Positions 23,366 to 35,905 are shown, numbered from the stretch's first letter. The stretch: DNA of 64,000 bases from Muricea muricata (GCA_963855995.1 OY979716.1:84878542-84942541), one strand, 5' to 3'. Made by a program: numbers and translations. The notes: generated by a model not told the origin, from the letters alone.

Positions 23366-23821
23366 TTTTATGTAATGTTGACCAAAGATCTTGTTATCTT
23401 GGGTTGGGCTTTGTGCTATGTGCTCTAAATCTTCAATTGCTATGTATGTTCATAATTGTCATAATTCAATTAAGGTTGTCATTTCAAAAGCATAAACTGT
23501 GAACTATAAATGCACAAGTGATGATGGATTATCATTTATTATGCTCAGGGAATTTTTTATGAGTCTTCGATGTTTCAAAGAAGTAATTTTGTCTTTAGTT
23601 GTGAAAACAAGCAACAACTCGCCATCCTTTGCATGCTCATAGATTGCAGTTTACACTTTTGGAAGGAACAAACTGTACATACAATTCTTATTTTTAAAAA
23701 ATAGCTTTTATCGGGGTACCTCAGGTGAATCAAACACCTACTACACTGAAATAAGGTACAAAAGGAAAAGCACTAGAAAGGGGATATTTAATGGTTAATT
23801 ATTAATTATACAGCAACTTAC
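23366..23821 (-). other. SLC5 intron, nothing recognised
   Basis: This is intronic sequence between the BEL fragment and the donor of exon 23822-23973. No motif or repeat was identified. Confidence 0.5.
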
Positions 23822-23973
23822 TTGATGTTAGTTCGTCCCATTTCCTTGTTTATTCTCCACACATTACTGAAGCCATCAACCTCAATGGTTCCCGTAATAA
23901 AGATGCACAACATACCAGCAATGATGACAAATCCCTGGAATACATCTGTCCAAATGACTGCTTTAAGGCCTCC
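23822..23973 (-). CDS. SLC5 symporter exon (GGLKAVIWTD exon)
   Basis: This 152-bp exon lies between acceptor tttgttag and donor CATCAA|gtaag. It encodes GGLKAVIWTDVFQGFVIIAG, a further helix and MGRTNI. The GG(L/M)KAVxWTDxxQ block is diagnostic of SLC5 sodium symporters and follows the YT(S/T)L at the end of the previous exon. It starts in phase 0 and ends AA, completed to asparagine by the next exon. Confidence 0.97.
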
Positions 23974-26359
23974 CTAACAAAAAAGTTGTGGTGTAGACTA
24001 ATTTTTTGGTGCTCAAACATTTTATGTACTATTTCAACAAGTTTAGATCTTTGATCACCGTATCAAAACACAACTTCGTATCACATGATTACTTTGTTTT
24101 CATTCAATTAAAATTCCTAAGCTGCGATGTAATTAAGAATTATAGACTGTTGAGTGTTTTGTTTGCTAGTACAGTATAGAAAATTTTGGCCGAGTGTAGT
24201 ATATAAAATTTTGAGTTCATTAAGCAATTGCATTATTTGTAAATAAACCATGAACTTGACAGTCTCCTAAGTCCTAACACTTTTAATATATGATCTGAGT
24301 TAACTGCTTGCACTAATTTAAATACAGTTATTATAGTATTATTCAACTGAATATGTTTCAACATATTTAGCATGTATAGTTTGAACGGTATTATTTATTT
24401 GAAATAGCATCGAGGACACATAAGGTAAATCATTGAGTATAAGGCCTAAACAAACAATAATCCATTGTTCGTTGCATGCTCATACTTCACTGTTTATGCC
24501 TTTGGAAAGACAACCTTAATTGAAATAGCTCTAACTAAACATATAATGAAAGTCACAAATTAGTCAAAAAGATGAGAAAATCTACGACCTTTGGAATTCT
24601 CGTCCAATGCTCTACCAACAACATTAACATTTGCAGGCAGTGGCAAAGCCACGCCAACACTTGATCATGCAAATGCAATTTTCTGTAGCTCATTTACTTC
24701 CTTGACATTAGATTTTACGTGGACAGATACCTTCAGCAATTTCATTTCATACTCTGGACATTGTCATGGCAACATGGTCCTGCCAATTTAGCTAAATTTT
24801 GACACCAAATCTATTATAGTGGGAAAACAAACATGCAGACCTACATTTTAAATTTCTATTATGTATTGTTGTGGTAACTGAGATATTTTGTTAAATTTCA
24901 ATAAAATCACCAGATATGGATGAAGATTGAAATGCTTTTTTGGTCTCTTTTCCTAGAGCTTTGGCTAAGATACATTTTGTGTATCTCCCCTGTAGTTAAG
25001 CTAGAGTCAGATTAATCTGACATTACTGAGAACAATAAAAAAATTTGTTTTCCCAAGCAGGAATATGCATCTCCAGGTTTCTGGACCACTGCTTTAGCCA
25101 TTGACTCCACTGGGACTAGCATCACATCTTCATGCACTCAAATTTAAAATGTTAAAATTGACTTGATAGCTCAATTGCTAGAGGAGTGCTCCAGAACGAA
25201 TCTAAGTCTCAAAAAATGGTTCTGAATAAAATTGAACGCCCCCAGTTGTTACTGAATAAAAGATCTTAGCCAGTTGAAATCATTGTAGCCCCCACCACAC
25301 AAATTAAGGACATCCCCTTACTAAATACCCGGGCCCCAGATGTTTCTCTTGTAGGTTTAGTTTCTCTGGGTCGTCATTTTAGTAAAGCAGCAAAGAGACG
25401 AAGCAGCAACAGGACAAAGAAACTGCTAGCAAAGGAGAGAAACCTAGCTAACAACTGTTTACAATGTCACTTACATGTGCTCACATTCTGAGTATTTATC
25501 TCTCTCCCCTCTCTCTTGGCCCAAAAACATCAGATTCAGCCTATTATATTTCAGGAACGGTAATCAAAAATATTATCCAATTACAGCATGATGATCAGAA
25601 TCTAACTGCATGAAAGTGAGGCTGTAAGCAGTTGTTACCAGAGGTTTCTTCGCTTGGCATTTCTTCTTTGTGTCTTTGCCGCTGTATTAAAATCTTTAAC
25701 TGATTAGGAGAAACTAAACCTACTAAAGAAACCTCTGGAATCAGGGTATTACAAGATAGATATATGCTATGAATTTTTTCAGTTTGTAATTATATATAAA
25801 TGTCTTTAAAAAACATGGGCGCTGATTGGTAGAAAGCTTAAAAACGTGTTTCTACAACTCTATAGATCACGAGACAAGCGAGTTGTGTGGATTTAACGAG
25901 AAACTATTTCTGATCTTCTGTTAAGGAAGCAATTGTTGTTTGTTTTTCAGAAAGGATTTTGATTTATCATATTTTTGTCAAAATTGAACAAATGAAGGAA
26001 TATGTATTACAAAAAAGTACAGCAAGCTTTGTTGGAACTATTTAAGGTAAGAAATCATTTGAAACTAATTAATGGAGTATTTTTTTCTGGACTTAAAACT
26101 TAAGAAAAAACACAATTTAAAACATGACAAGAAAACTAATATCAAGAGGCAAATATAAATATGAGCAAATTTAAACCACGTTTCATCACCCGACCTGCTG
26201 GCTTATACCAAAAAGACATTGATCTGATATTTCTCTGTACATAGCTCGGGTTTGGTTAATAAGAAATAATAAGATAATATATTCACATTTGTTTAATTGT
26301 GGAAATAAAATATGTATGATATTTTTACTTGGTCACAAGAATAATAATGTTTCACTTAC
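23974..26359 (-). other. SLC5 intron with rearranged SINE pieces
   Basis: At about 25000-25060 the sequence GTCAGATTAATCTGACATTA followed by CTGAGAACAATAAAAAAATT resembles an inverted tail of the SINE at 13524-13745. At about 25166, TTGACTTGATAGCTCAATTG resembles its head. The remainder is AT-rich without recognised genes. Confidence 0.45.
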
Positions 26360-26427
26360 CAAACTTGTATAAAACACACAAACTGCACCATTAACAACTA
26401 TTGAAATGATCATTGAAAATCCAGTGA
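26360..26427 (-). CDS. SLC5 symporter exon (VTGF...YTSL exon)
   Basis: This 68-bp exon has acceptor actttag and donor AGTTTG|gtaag. After two phase bases it encodes TGFSMIISIVVNGAVCVFYT and SL, the helix that in SLC5A8/A6 reads VTGxxxxxSVxxxGxVCTxYTxLGGxKAV. It is the most 5' exon I could place with confidence. The N-terminal exons must lie at higher coordinates, but they were not found between the repeats there. Confidence 0.9.
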
Positions 26428-27083
26428 CTAAAGTAACAAATAAGTGAACTCAAATTTGTAACCAAAATAAACCTTGGATGTGGCATGTTTGTATTGCAAA
26501 CGAACTGGCAAGCCACAACACATGTGAGCTCTAGACACTTGTGAACTTTACAGAAAGTAAAACAAACATTACAAGGGGCGAGGAATCTATGAACAAGGAG
26601 AAAGAGGAGGGGTACCTAACTAACTCTTTTCAAATCCTTAACTAGATATGCTCACATCGAGATAATTGACATGAATATATCTAATTTAAACTGTATTTAA
26701 AAGGCTTTGTGTCTATTAATGTTATTACATGTTTATTATGCTTAAAGAGGAAATGTGGATGTTTGAATGGGTTGCATTCCATAACAAATCAGTGTGGGCA
26801 TGTCACCCGCTTCTTCCAAATTTATTGAAATATGTACTATAAACTTGTTAAAAACTCAAATTTGAATATTCTAACCACAGTATTTGTTTAATTAAGCTGA
26901 GGTCAACATAAACAATGTGGTTTTGCCATCTTGTGTTAATTTGGTTATTCTGATTTTGCATAAGAATTTCAAATGAAAAGCATAATGGATTTCCTTGGTA
27001 TGTTTAACAAAATATTATGTGAAATTTTGCTTTGTTTGTCAAAGATATCTTTGCTTCATTGATTTCATATGACCAATGATCAC
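26428..27083 (-). other. SLC5 intron, nothing recognised
   Basis: This is AT-rich sequence upstream of the exon 26360-26427. No coding motif was identified. Confidence 0.45.
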
Positions 27084-29260
27084 CGGTGGCATAGCTAGCC
27101 CGACAATTTAGACCCACTATGCAAGTTTCAAATCATTATAATTACTTGTTTCTTTTGAATTTGGGTTTTTTTAATGAACACAAAAATATTTAGATATTGA
27201 TAATGCTTCTTATGACTAGATTTAGATCAGCGATGTTTTGCTAACTTTAGAAGTGGGGGGACGTTCTTGAAAATCAAATGGGCATGGTCAAGCGATTGGG
27301 CGTGGCTAATGGTAATGAATTAAACAAGTAGGCTTTAGTCTAATAGACATGCTTGTTAAAATATGTCACATCTATTCTGGTAAAAAAAACAATATATTTG
27401 ATAATTATATACATTCTGCATACTGTATGAACACAGGCATCAAATTGTGATTTAAACTACTGTTTGATGTAAAAATGCAAAAATGTCTCAGCTTAAAACT
27501 TCAAAGTAATTTCCAGATGGCCTGCTTTGTAGTTCTCTCTTCATTATCTTCCTACTTGCGTTTCTTTACTCTTTGATTATCTGCTGAATGATGATTTCAT
27601 AACCAAGATTTGGCATATCTGTCAGGTTTCCAAGCATCGATCGGTGGACCATGCATCTTCACAAACATCAAATTTGATATGCAATAAATAAGAAGGCGAT
27701 TTCTTGTTGAAGTGCTATCTAAGTTCATTTGACTAAATCCACGCTCGCATTCAGCTTATGAAACAGGCATACAGGAGCAACATCTCAGTAAAGGCTGAAG
27801 GTTGTCAGGAACTCGTCTTCCTTGACTGTCAACATAGTCTTGGAATGCAGACACTGTAACACTTCTTGCAAGGCCAAAACGATCGCACATTGATCGTATT
27901 TCTTCTACACCCTAGTTGAAATCAGCATCTTAAGTGGCCAATATGTAGGATAAAGAATGGAAACCTGGTCCAGAAGCTTTTGGTATGCAGCACTGTTTCT
28001 GGCAGTCCCAGATGCAGTTGTGGCGAAAAAACGATCCTTCATTGCATCCAGCTATTTGTGAATCAATGTGTTATGATCAATGCTAACATGCCTATGATTG
28101 GAACATAGAGAAACATTTCCAAATTCCCACTCTTCACACAATCATTGGCTATCATCATCTTTGTCCCGGTCTTGCGTTTCAATGACTCGATACTCCTTGT
28201 GGCTCTTCTAACACATCTATCGGCTCTGACAATGTTCATTGAACAGTCTTGCAGGATTTCAGAGATCTAAGAAAGCTCAAAAAGGACGTGACTCATGAGT
28301 GCCAAGTCTAACAGGAATTCTGGAGACTGAATTTGCCTGTTCAATCCTTCGTACATTTGCAGCCTGCTTGTCCTTTTCTGTCATTTTGGCTTTAAAATGC
28401 AGGTAAAGTGCTTCATAGTTATTCCAAACAGCTAAAACTGTTCACTAACTACTAGCAACCCATCTCGTACTTAGAACTTTGCCGATCTTAAGGAGCTGAG
28501 CATCTAAACCTTTTGCTGCGTCTTTCAGCTCTTGTATGTTCTTTGGGGTCTGGCTGTAAACTGAATGCAATTTACCAATGAAAATCTTAAAATGACTAAT
28601 TTAACTTAAATCTGCAATGGCATCATCAACTGCTAGTTCTAAGCGATGGTTCAAACAGTGCCAGGTGCTAAGTTTTGGAAAGTCCTTCATAAGTAGCTCC
28701 ATGACTCCGGATTTCTTTCCAGTCAAGACACTGGCGCCGTCTGACGTAAACGCAATAAAATGTTTTTGCAGGTAGTCCATGTTAAATCCGTGCCACTGTA
28801 AACAAGCCAATAACACCTTGTAAATTTCGTCTGCACTCTCACCGTTTGTCAACTCAACCAGGTCTAGAAACAAAAACTGTAGTTCTTCGAACATTTTGAG
28901 TTGGGCTTTCAAGTGAACTATTAGGGTTGAAATATCAGACACTGTAGTGGACTCGTTTATGAGAATGGAACTTTTCCCCTTACTTTCTTTAATGGTCTTG
29001 CAAATATGGTCAGTTATTGTAGTTGCAGAGAATCATGAATGCTAACCAATCCCCATATCGATTCCGTTCTGAATTTGCAAGTCTATCAATTCCTGATGGT
29101 CATTCAGTGGTTGGTCTTTTTTTGCTATAAAGTAGCTGGTGCAGAAAACCCTTTTAGTCGTATCCAACATTTTGCTGTTCATAGCATCTACATGGGCAGA
29201 CGTACTGTTTTTCTTTTGCGTATTCACGATCTCTTTTGCTTTGGTGTGTGCCTGTGAACG
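27084..29260 (-). mobile_element. Decayed hAT transposon (ZNF862/KIAA1586 type)
   Basis: The left end (27084-27195) reads GGTGGCATAGCTAGCCCGAC and continues ACCCACTATGCAAG. It is similar over about 110 bp to the MITE at 54397-54548, giving a likely terminal inverted repeat. The transposase remnant (27490-29250) follows on the minus strand. The matching right end was not found, so the copy is probably truncated near 29260. Confidence 0.7.
27490..29250 (-). pseudogene. hAT transposase pseudogene
   Basis: Read on the minus strand: TKRVFCTSYFIAKKDQPLND (29140) and LIDLQIQNGIDMG, then a clean 113-codon frame at 28601-28942 with FTSDGASVLTGKKSGV (a catalytic Asp region), WHCLNHRLELAV and DDAI. Broken frames follow down to a C-terminal GFSQMNLDSTSTRNRLLI-like segment near 27600, the hAT dimerisation region. 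The order matches ZNF862/KIAA1586-like domesticated and mobile hAT proteins. Several stops and shifts make it non-functional. Confidence 0.85.
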
Positions 29261-29354
29261 TACACATGCTTTTTAATTTTTTTCCCCCTAAAAATCCAAA
29301 AGGCATTTTGGATGGTCAATAAAATTATAAAGAAATTTTACCGTATCAAAACAA

Positions 29355-29718
29355 AAGCCCTGTGAATACAATGGAAATCAATGGTCAAATATGCTCAATT
29401 CCCTCAGTGATGGTTGATGAACTCAAGTCTTCGTCAAAGAAATTTACATGATATAACTGTCCGACTGAAAAACCCAAAAAACAAAACCTTTTTTGACAAC
29501 AACACTGTGCAGTATATACCGAGCGGTTCCGGCTGCGAACGATACCCAACGTCGATCACACGACGTCTCGTAAACAACTGGGGTAGAGCATCTCTTGTGA
29601 GTAAAAGGTGGGATGTAAAGTGGCCTGAAATTTTATATGAAATCGATTTGAATGTTAGTCCAGTTAGCTGAACTGGCCTGGTTAACCATGCGAGCTCACC
29701 TCGTATGAACAGGCCCTA
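29355..29718. mobile_element. Possible 360-bp MITE
   Basis: The right end, CTCACCTCGTATGAACAGGCCC, resembles the inverse of GCCCTGTGAATACA at 29356. The plus-strand open frame 29414-29671 lies inside and is probably chance. No target duplication is visible, so the boundaries are tentative. Confidence 0.35.
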
Positions 29719-30405
29719 AGGACGGATTGGAGTCATTGAAATATCAAAATAAGCTTACAAATCTGTTTAGTTACACCCAAGTGGCAAAGCGGTGGGGACA
29801 CCCTACCTGATGAAATTAAGTTTGGTTATCATTATTAACATGCTTGTAAAATATTCAATAGAATTTGGAATATTCTCTAGCATATTCTAATCTATAGTAC
29901 AGAACATTTTTGTAAGGGTTTGACCATCTATAGGTTTGACTAATGTGGTATATTTTTATATATTCTTTGCAGAAAGAGATCATTATTTCACCAAGGTTGA
30001 TGATGAAGAAAGAGAGGTATAGACTATTTTACTGGGCCCTTGGGGGTGTTTATACCTTCTTAGAGAGATGTAGTAAAATGAATAGCAAACAAAGCATTTG
30101 TTGACAATTGGAGACAAATTTGTATTTAACTGATACAGTATCTAAGATTTTGCTATGCTTTCAGATAAATATAGATTAGGGGAAACTTCATAGATCTCAC
30201 AAATGATCAAGTACTACTAAAGAGAGGCTGGTTAGTTTCATAGAACTTATTACAGTTACTGGCTCTTTTTTTAATTTCTTTTTTAATGTATATATTTTGT
30301 TCATATGTTTATTTTTATTTTGTTTCTCATACAATTTATTAAATAGAAAAATGACATAGTTATTAGAAGGTTGGTGAAAAAGTGAATAAAAAATTTTTGT
30401 CGGTC
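29719..30405. other. No gene recognised
   Basis: This is AT-rich DNA. A small splice-bounded segment, ttgcag|AAAGAGATCATT...GAAAGAGAG|gtatag (about 29974-30018, plus strand), could be a short exon, but nothing identifies it. Confidence 0.3.
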
Positions 30406-30410
30406 TTCGT

Positions 30411-30572
30411 TTTAGTATTCTCTCAGCTTCATGTACACCAGTTATTATATATCTTTATTCGTTGTTTATTGCTACCCTGTCACATACTAACTATCACATT
30501 ACAACCATGTGCATGCATATTAATCATTTTCATGTCAATCGAAATTATCTGATTGAATAATTGAATACTACA
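30411..30572 (-). repeat. 3' LTR
   Basis: On the minus strand it begins TGTAGTATTCAATTATTCAA and ends GAGAATACTAAA. It differs from the 5' LTR by a few substitutions and lacks a short CAACAAACCCC insertion present there. Confidence 0.93.
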
Positions 30573-30686
30573 CCATTCCCCTCGTTTAAATTTAAGTTAA
30601 TTGAAGTCCGTAATTTAACCAATAAAATATACTGTAAGTTATAGATGCTATAATGTCAATAGTCTTAATGAATCACTGTACTGATA

Positions 30687-33600
30687 TTAGTACAGTTCGT
30701 TAATGGGGTTCGATGGTAGAGATTGTCCATATCTCTTCGGTACTCTTTTGGTTCTGATCGATCGTCTAACCTGGTCTTGGTCCTCGTTGTTGTCATTAAC
30801 TATCTGTGCGTTTCTTGCGTTTTGTCCAGTCTCGGGATCATGGTAATCGTTCAAATCATCGCTATCTCCTGATTCGTTATCGTTCGATTTCGGAAACTTC
30901 TTAAAATGCAAAATGTTTCATTCTATCTCATGACCATCTGTACTGCGAGCCTTTATCACAGTTTTATTTTTATGTATAACCAGATATGGCTTTTGGCTGA
31001 AGTGCAGTGTTAGCTTGTTTTGTTTTGGTTGTCGAACCAACACATAGTCTCCAACCGAGATGTTACTTTTCTTGGTGTTTCTTCGGTTGTTGACATGACT
31101 TGTTGTTGACTCTTTCTGACGTGCTTCATTGTGTCGATTGACAATTATATTCTTAAAAAGTACCGGTAATGTTCCTCGAAATTTTCTGTTAAACAATAGC
31201 TCGGAAGGTGAAACACCGGTAGAGCTGTGGGGTGTTGTTCTGTATTGTAGTAAGAATCGGCTGAGCTCCTGTCTCCACGGTCGATTTTGAATTTTCGCTG
31301 TTTGCAAGACTTTTCTTAGACCTTGCATGAAGCGTTCAGCTTGTGCATTACCTTGAGGCCATAACGGGGTAGAGAATTTAGGTGTTATACCTAGAGTCTC
31401 TAAGTATCGTTTGTAGTGCTATTAAATGGTGGGCGTCTTCGGTCATGAATCATGTCTCCACTTTTTTTCGCAAATGCCCTTTTAAATCCGCCATATTGAA
31501 TTTGACCAGGAGTTGAACCGCAGAGTGTATATACAAAGTTCATCATAAGTAAATCACTTAAATAGTATCACATTTACAGTTTAGAATATAGTGCTCTTGA
31601 AGAAACAAAATTAAATAAAGATAGTTCTTCATATAGTCGTGTATTTAACACAAAAAACTGTTGTAGTTTTGCGTAAACATGATTTAGTTTTGAAACATTT
31701 TGCATTCCCAAAGCATGACTGAAAATTTCGTTATAAACAAAGCCAAATTGGCCAAATAATCGTTTTTTCATTGACTTTTGAAGCTTAATTATATATCTTT
31801 AAGTTTGCGTTTCAAAAAACAGCAGCTATGTAAACTATAGTAAACTACTATGTTGAGTATAAAATGTAATTGTATGAGCAAATATCGATTACTTGAAATT
31901 GTCATTGCCAATCTTGAAAACTTGTATTTTATAACTCCAATTTCTTTGTATTATCTGCTCAGAACTAACCTTTCTCGTAAAAAAACTCTTTATGAACCAT
32001 TTTTGCATGTAAAGTAACGAATTTTTATCTTTCTGTTAAGTTTGCTTGAAAAAAAACAATCGCACTCCCCACAACCGCGCGAAATTCTCTGCATAAGAGT
32101 CTGGGACTAGCCAAAATGCCCTTATAAATCCGCCATTTTGTGGAGACTGAGAAAAGACAGGAGTACGCATTCTATATCTATTATTTCTATGGTTGCAGAC
32201 CACTTGAAACGAACATTTTTCTTCGTTAGCTCTCGTAAGGGAGCCGTAATAATAGCAAAGTTATATATACTTGCTGCTATATACTTGCTGCTATAGTTTG
32301 CCATGCCAAGGAAACTTCGAACTTCATGTGTATTCGTTGGCTTTGGTGCATTCAATAGGTCGTTAACCTTTTTAGGATTTGGTCGAGTCCCCTGTTTTGT
32401 AAAAATCTGTCCGAAAAATGATAGTTGTTTGCTTCAGTTGAAAAGTACATTTACTTTGATTCAGTCGTAGTCCCTACGTGGTTAATCGTTTAAGGCATTC
32501 GTCAAGGTTTTTGTCATGCTCGCTTCTTGTTGAGCCAAAGATGATAATATCATCCGCGATATTCTTAACTCTGTAAGTCCTTGTAATGCTGTTTGAAGGG
32601 TATATTGGAACATTTCGGCCGCAACGTTAGTTCCATTGCTTAGCCTTAGTCTTTTATATCTATACAAACCTAAATGAGTGCTGAAAGTTGTAATGTACCT
32701 AGATTGTTCTTCTAATTCAAGCTGATGATACGCCTGACTTAAATCTAATTTAGAAAAGTACTGCGCACCATTCGCGTTCACAGTCGGTATTGGGTGTCGC
32801 ACTCGTCGAATCGCTTCGTTTGGTAGTCTCATATTAACGCAAATGCGAACCTGTCCGTCTTTTTTCGAGACCGCTGCCTATGGGTGAAACCCAGGGAGTC
32901 GCTTCGTTGTCAGGTACTCGTTCAATTATATTTTGTTTCTCGAGCTCGTGTATCGCTGTTTTTACCTTTTCTCGTTGGTGGTAAGGTATTCGTCGTTGGG
33001 GTTGTGCTTTGGGTACCTTTGTTTTATCAATGTCTAACTTGATCTGTGTACCGTGTATGTAGCTTACCAGAGCCCGTAAATACTGTTGAGTGCTTTTGAA
33101 GGATGTGATCTAATGCTGCGTCTTTTGATGTACAGGTAAGTTTGTTCAAGTGCAAACTAACGAGTCCGAGTTCTTGTGCCGTTTTTAGTAATAACGAATT
33201 TCCACAATGTTTGGCCTTCACAACAAAGCAAGTAGCAACCGACATACGTTTCTTTGTTTCTATAACCGCTTCGAATTTACCGATAAATCCCACTGGAGAT
33301 GTCTTACTATAGGCATAAGCTTTCATGTTCGTGTGAGTCAGTTTTATATCTTTCACCTGCTCGAAAGTGCAATAGTCTATGACGTAAATTGTCGCGCCCG
33401 TGTCTACATCTATTTTAAATTTACTACCGCCCACAGTGACATTAACTTTGTTATAAGGTTTTGCGTCGGTAACTGTATATAAATATTTTTCGTCAGAACT
33501 CGAATTTTGTTCAGTGTGATATTTTTGTGTCCATGTTGTTTGTTTTTTCTCGTCTTTCTTGGTATCCGAATCGGGTTTTGTTTTGCTCGACACACTGCAG

Positions 33601-34305
33601 CAAAATGGTTTGGTTTTCCGCAATTGTTACATGTTTTGCCTCTCGCTGGACACGCGCCTTTATGTGGAAACTCACGACCACAATTCTTGCAAGTGTAATT
33701 ACTGATATTATTCTCATGTTGCTGTGCTAGTCTACTCGTTTCACCGTCCTTTTGTTTCTTTGGATTCGATTTCTTTCGTCTGAAATGTACTTTGTTCGTC
33801 TCGACGCCCTTCAATAAGCATAGCCTTTAAGTCACACGTCGGATCGCGTAGAGCCCGTTTGAGTTTTTTTGACGATATACCACCAATGATTATTTGTTCT
33901 TCAATTTCAAATTCGATGTCCGTAAACTCACAAGTCTCTGCCATCGCACGTAAGCCTCGTGTGAAATTGGTCTAATGTTTCGTTACTCTCTTGCATAGCC
34001 TGTCGGAAACGGTAGACTTCATATCGTTTGTTTTTCTGTGGATCAAAATGAGCTTTAAGTTTGTCCTTTGCAGTGTCATAGCCCGCACTAGTTCCTGTGT
34101 CTGGAATTTTTTTGAATATTTCGCGCACTCTTCGGCCAGCTTGGTACAATAACAACGCATGTTTTCTCGTTGGGTCTGTAATACCACTCGCTGTCAAATA
34201 CATATCGAAATCTGATTGCCAGTTGTTCCATTTCGTTGCTAGGCTTGTTCCTAGTTTAGCATCAGGGCAAAATTCTGGCATTGGCGTAATTGCAACGGAT
34301 TGCAT
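30687..34305 (-). pseudogene. Gypsy gag-pol remnant
   Basis: In minus-strand order: gag (33928-34305, including WNNWQSDFDMYLTASG; continued at 33741-33944), then a CCHC zinc knuckle CNNCGKPNHFAAVCRAK. The protease follows, with IDVDTGATIYVID (about 33400). The RT has YFSKLDLSQAYHQLELEE (about 32740) and, in a shifted frame, a VKNIADDIIIFG active-site segment. RNase H-like sequence, the integrase C-terminal part (SRFLLQYRTTPHSSTGVSPS, 31250) and an acidic tail (30687-30911) complete it. The integrase catalytic core is missing where other DNA lies at about 31450-32140. Many frames are broken. Confidence 0.9.
31450..32140. mobile_element. About 700-bp insert replacing integrase core
   Basis: Here the Gypsy reading is interrupted by AT-rich DNA. 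Related direct segments lie near each end: AATGCCCTTTTAAATCCGCC (about 31477) and AATGCCCTTATAAATCCGCC (about 32116). A 65-codon minus frame at 31574-31771 is unrecognised. It may be an insertion with a duplicated flank, or a rearrangement. Confidence 0.45.
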
Positions 34306-34412
34306 GATCTGTACCGCCGGTTGTGGTTGTGTAATTCCTCCTCCTTCGTCGTCGGATATTACAATTTACGTGTGTGTGTCCCTTATTGTTTCTCCTTTAT
34401 CTTCGTCGCCAA

Positions 34413-34581
34413 TTTAGTATTCTCTTAGCTTCGTGTACACCAGTTATTATATATCTTTATTCGTTGTTTATTGCTACCCTGTCACATACACACTATCACA
34501 TTACAACCATGTGCATGCATATTAATCATTTTCCTGTCAATCAACAAACCCCATTATCTGATTGAATAATTGAATACTACA
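34413..34581 (-). repeat. 5' LTR
   Basis: This is the partner of 30411-30572, with matching ends TGTAGTATTC...GAGAATACTAAA on the minus strand. The 5-bp duplication TTCGT directly follows at 34582. Confidence 0.93.
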
Positions 34582-34586
34582 TTCGT

Positions 34587-35690
34587 CAATGATTATGCCT
34601 CAATGATTAAATACCAGTTGTATATATTTTTGTTGAAAAGTTCCCCCAAAAATAATTTATGGGGTAATTGCCAATAGTCCTCTCAAATTGATGGAACAGA
34701 AACGAAGTATTTCAGTCCCTCTTCTTCCCTAAAAACTCAATCTTCTGCTAAAAATTGTGAAGTAGAACTACTTTTTGTATATAGTGAAGTGAGTGAAGAC
34801 AGTGTCAGAGTCTACAAGTACTGAGCTAAGAAACTTTTAATGTACAGGTTGCACAAAAAATGCAATCCTATGTTAAAAAAGAAACCCTGTAGTATACTGA
34901 TATGCATAATGTTACTGTTTTATTTTTAGAGCATGTACATGGGTTTAGGGTAGGTATAGCTCATTTTTCAAACAAACCAGTTGACTCATGATATTTGCAA
35001 TGTCATATTACGAGGAGTCTGACAATGAGGAAGAGCGCTTTCCTTGCAACCAATGTCACCAGTCCTTGGATTTTCTTTATCCAGAAGCAAGAGATTACAT
35101 CAGTGTAAATCAAACAAAAGGTAATTACAATTTTTGTTTTTAATCTGATTGTGTACAGTATGTCACTTAATCAGATTAGATTATGTAATTTTCTTGAACT
35201 CTTATGTAAACTTGTATCAGAGCACACCCAAAGGCCTTTGCTGATAAGGACATGGAAAATAGGATTGTTGATGCTCCTGATTTGTTCCTAGTATAAGTTT
35301 GTACCTGTATGCAGATGGCTGCTGATGTGGTTCATTGTTGGAAAAATGTCTGAAATCATCCCTTCAAACTCAAATAGAACTATTTGAAGAGTTGCATGGG
35401 ATGAAAAGTTTGCAGTTGTTCACAAACAAGGCTAAAATTTCATAAACCTGTTAGGCTGATTCATGTTGGATTTCATGCAGTTTTATGTACGTTTTTTTTA
35501 TTTTCAGAAATCAGAGGTGTCTTTTGCCATCTCTATAGGATCATTGTGCAGTTGAAAAAGTGAAGACACTGCCATACAATATTGATGGTGTTTGTGTTTG
35601 CAAATTAGAATTCGATGCTGCAAATATGATGTTAAGCAAAAAAGACAGAAGGTCTTGGAGAGTTTGGCACACTTAAAAAAGGAGTGGCTT
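34587..35690 (+). other. Unassigned region with an exon-like segment
   Basis: At about 34990-35121 a plus-strand frame encodes YYEESDNEEERFPCNQCHQS and LDFLYPEARDYI, then reaches AAAG|gtaatt, a plausible donor. It has a CxxC pair and an acidic lead. I do not recognise it. Near 35560-35680 a broken frame with PYNIDGVCVCKLEF looks like an old pseudogene. The remainder shows nothing clear. Confidence 0.3.
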
Positions 35691-35905
35691 CAACCGGATA
35701 AGAAGAATAGCAACATGTGGGGGTACATACCAATGTAATAACAAAAGATGCCCATACCTACATTCGCATTCAAAGAAAAATAAAGTCCAATTAAAACTGT
35801 GACAGCATCAAATAACATCCAGTGCCTGTTGTGTTTATGAAGCTGTGCTAGTACCATGTGATGCCAGTAGATTACCTGGTCTGTATAAGGTCGGAAGTAA
35901 TTAGT
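35691..35905 (-). other. Hydrophobic minus-strand frame, possible exon
   Basis: The minus strand has MLFDAVTVLIGLYFSLNANV ending at ATGTAG|gtatgg. The hydrophobic span and a possible donor make it a weak candidate for an N-terminal SLC5 exon, whose family form is F--DY-VF-L-L--S--IG-Y. The match is poor and the intermediate exons are missing, so I do not claim it. Confidence 0.2.

Larger units (their letters stand above)
30411..34581 (-). mobile_element. Ty3/Gypsy LTR retrotransposon, minus strand
   Basis: LTRs at 34413-34581 (5') and 30411-30572 (3') bound gag, protease, RT, RNase H and integrase remnants. A perfect 5-bp duplication TTCGT flanks the element at 30406-30410 and 34582-34586. 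On the minus strand the 5' LTR is followed by TTGGCGACGAAG, a likely primer-binding site like the TTGGTGACGAGG of the other Gypsy element. The purine tract GAGGGGAATGG precedes the 3' LTR. Confidence 0.94.

Noticed and set aside
29414..29671. 85-codon plus-strand gene
   Set aside because: It lies inside a likely MITE, has no homology I recognise and no supporting splice or promoter signals.
33207..33730. Plus-strand frames
   Set aside because: They are antisense shadows of the minus-strand protease and zinc-knuckle region of the Gypsy element.
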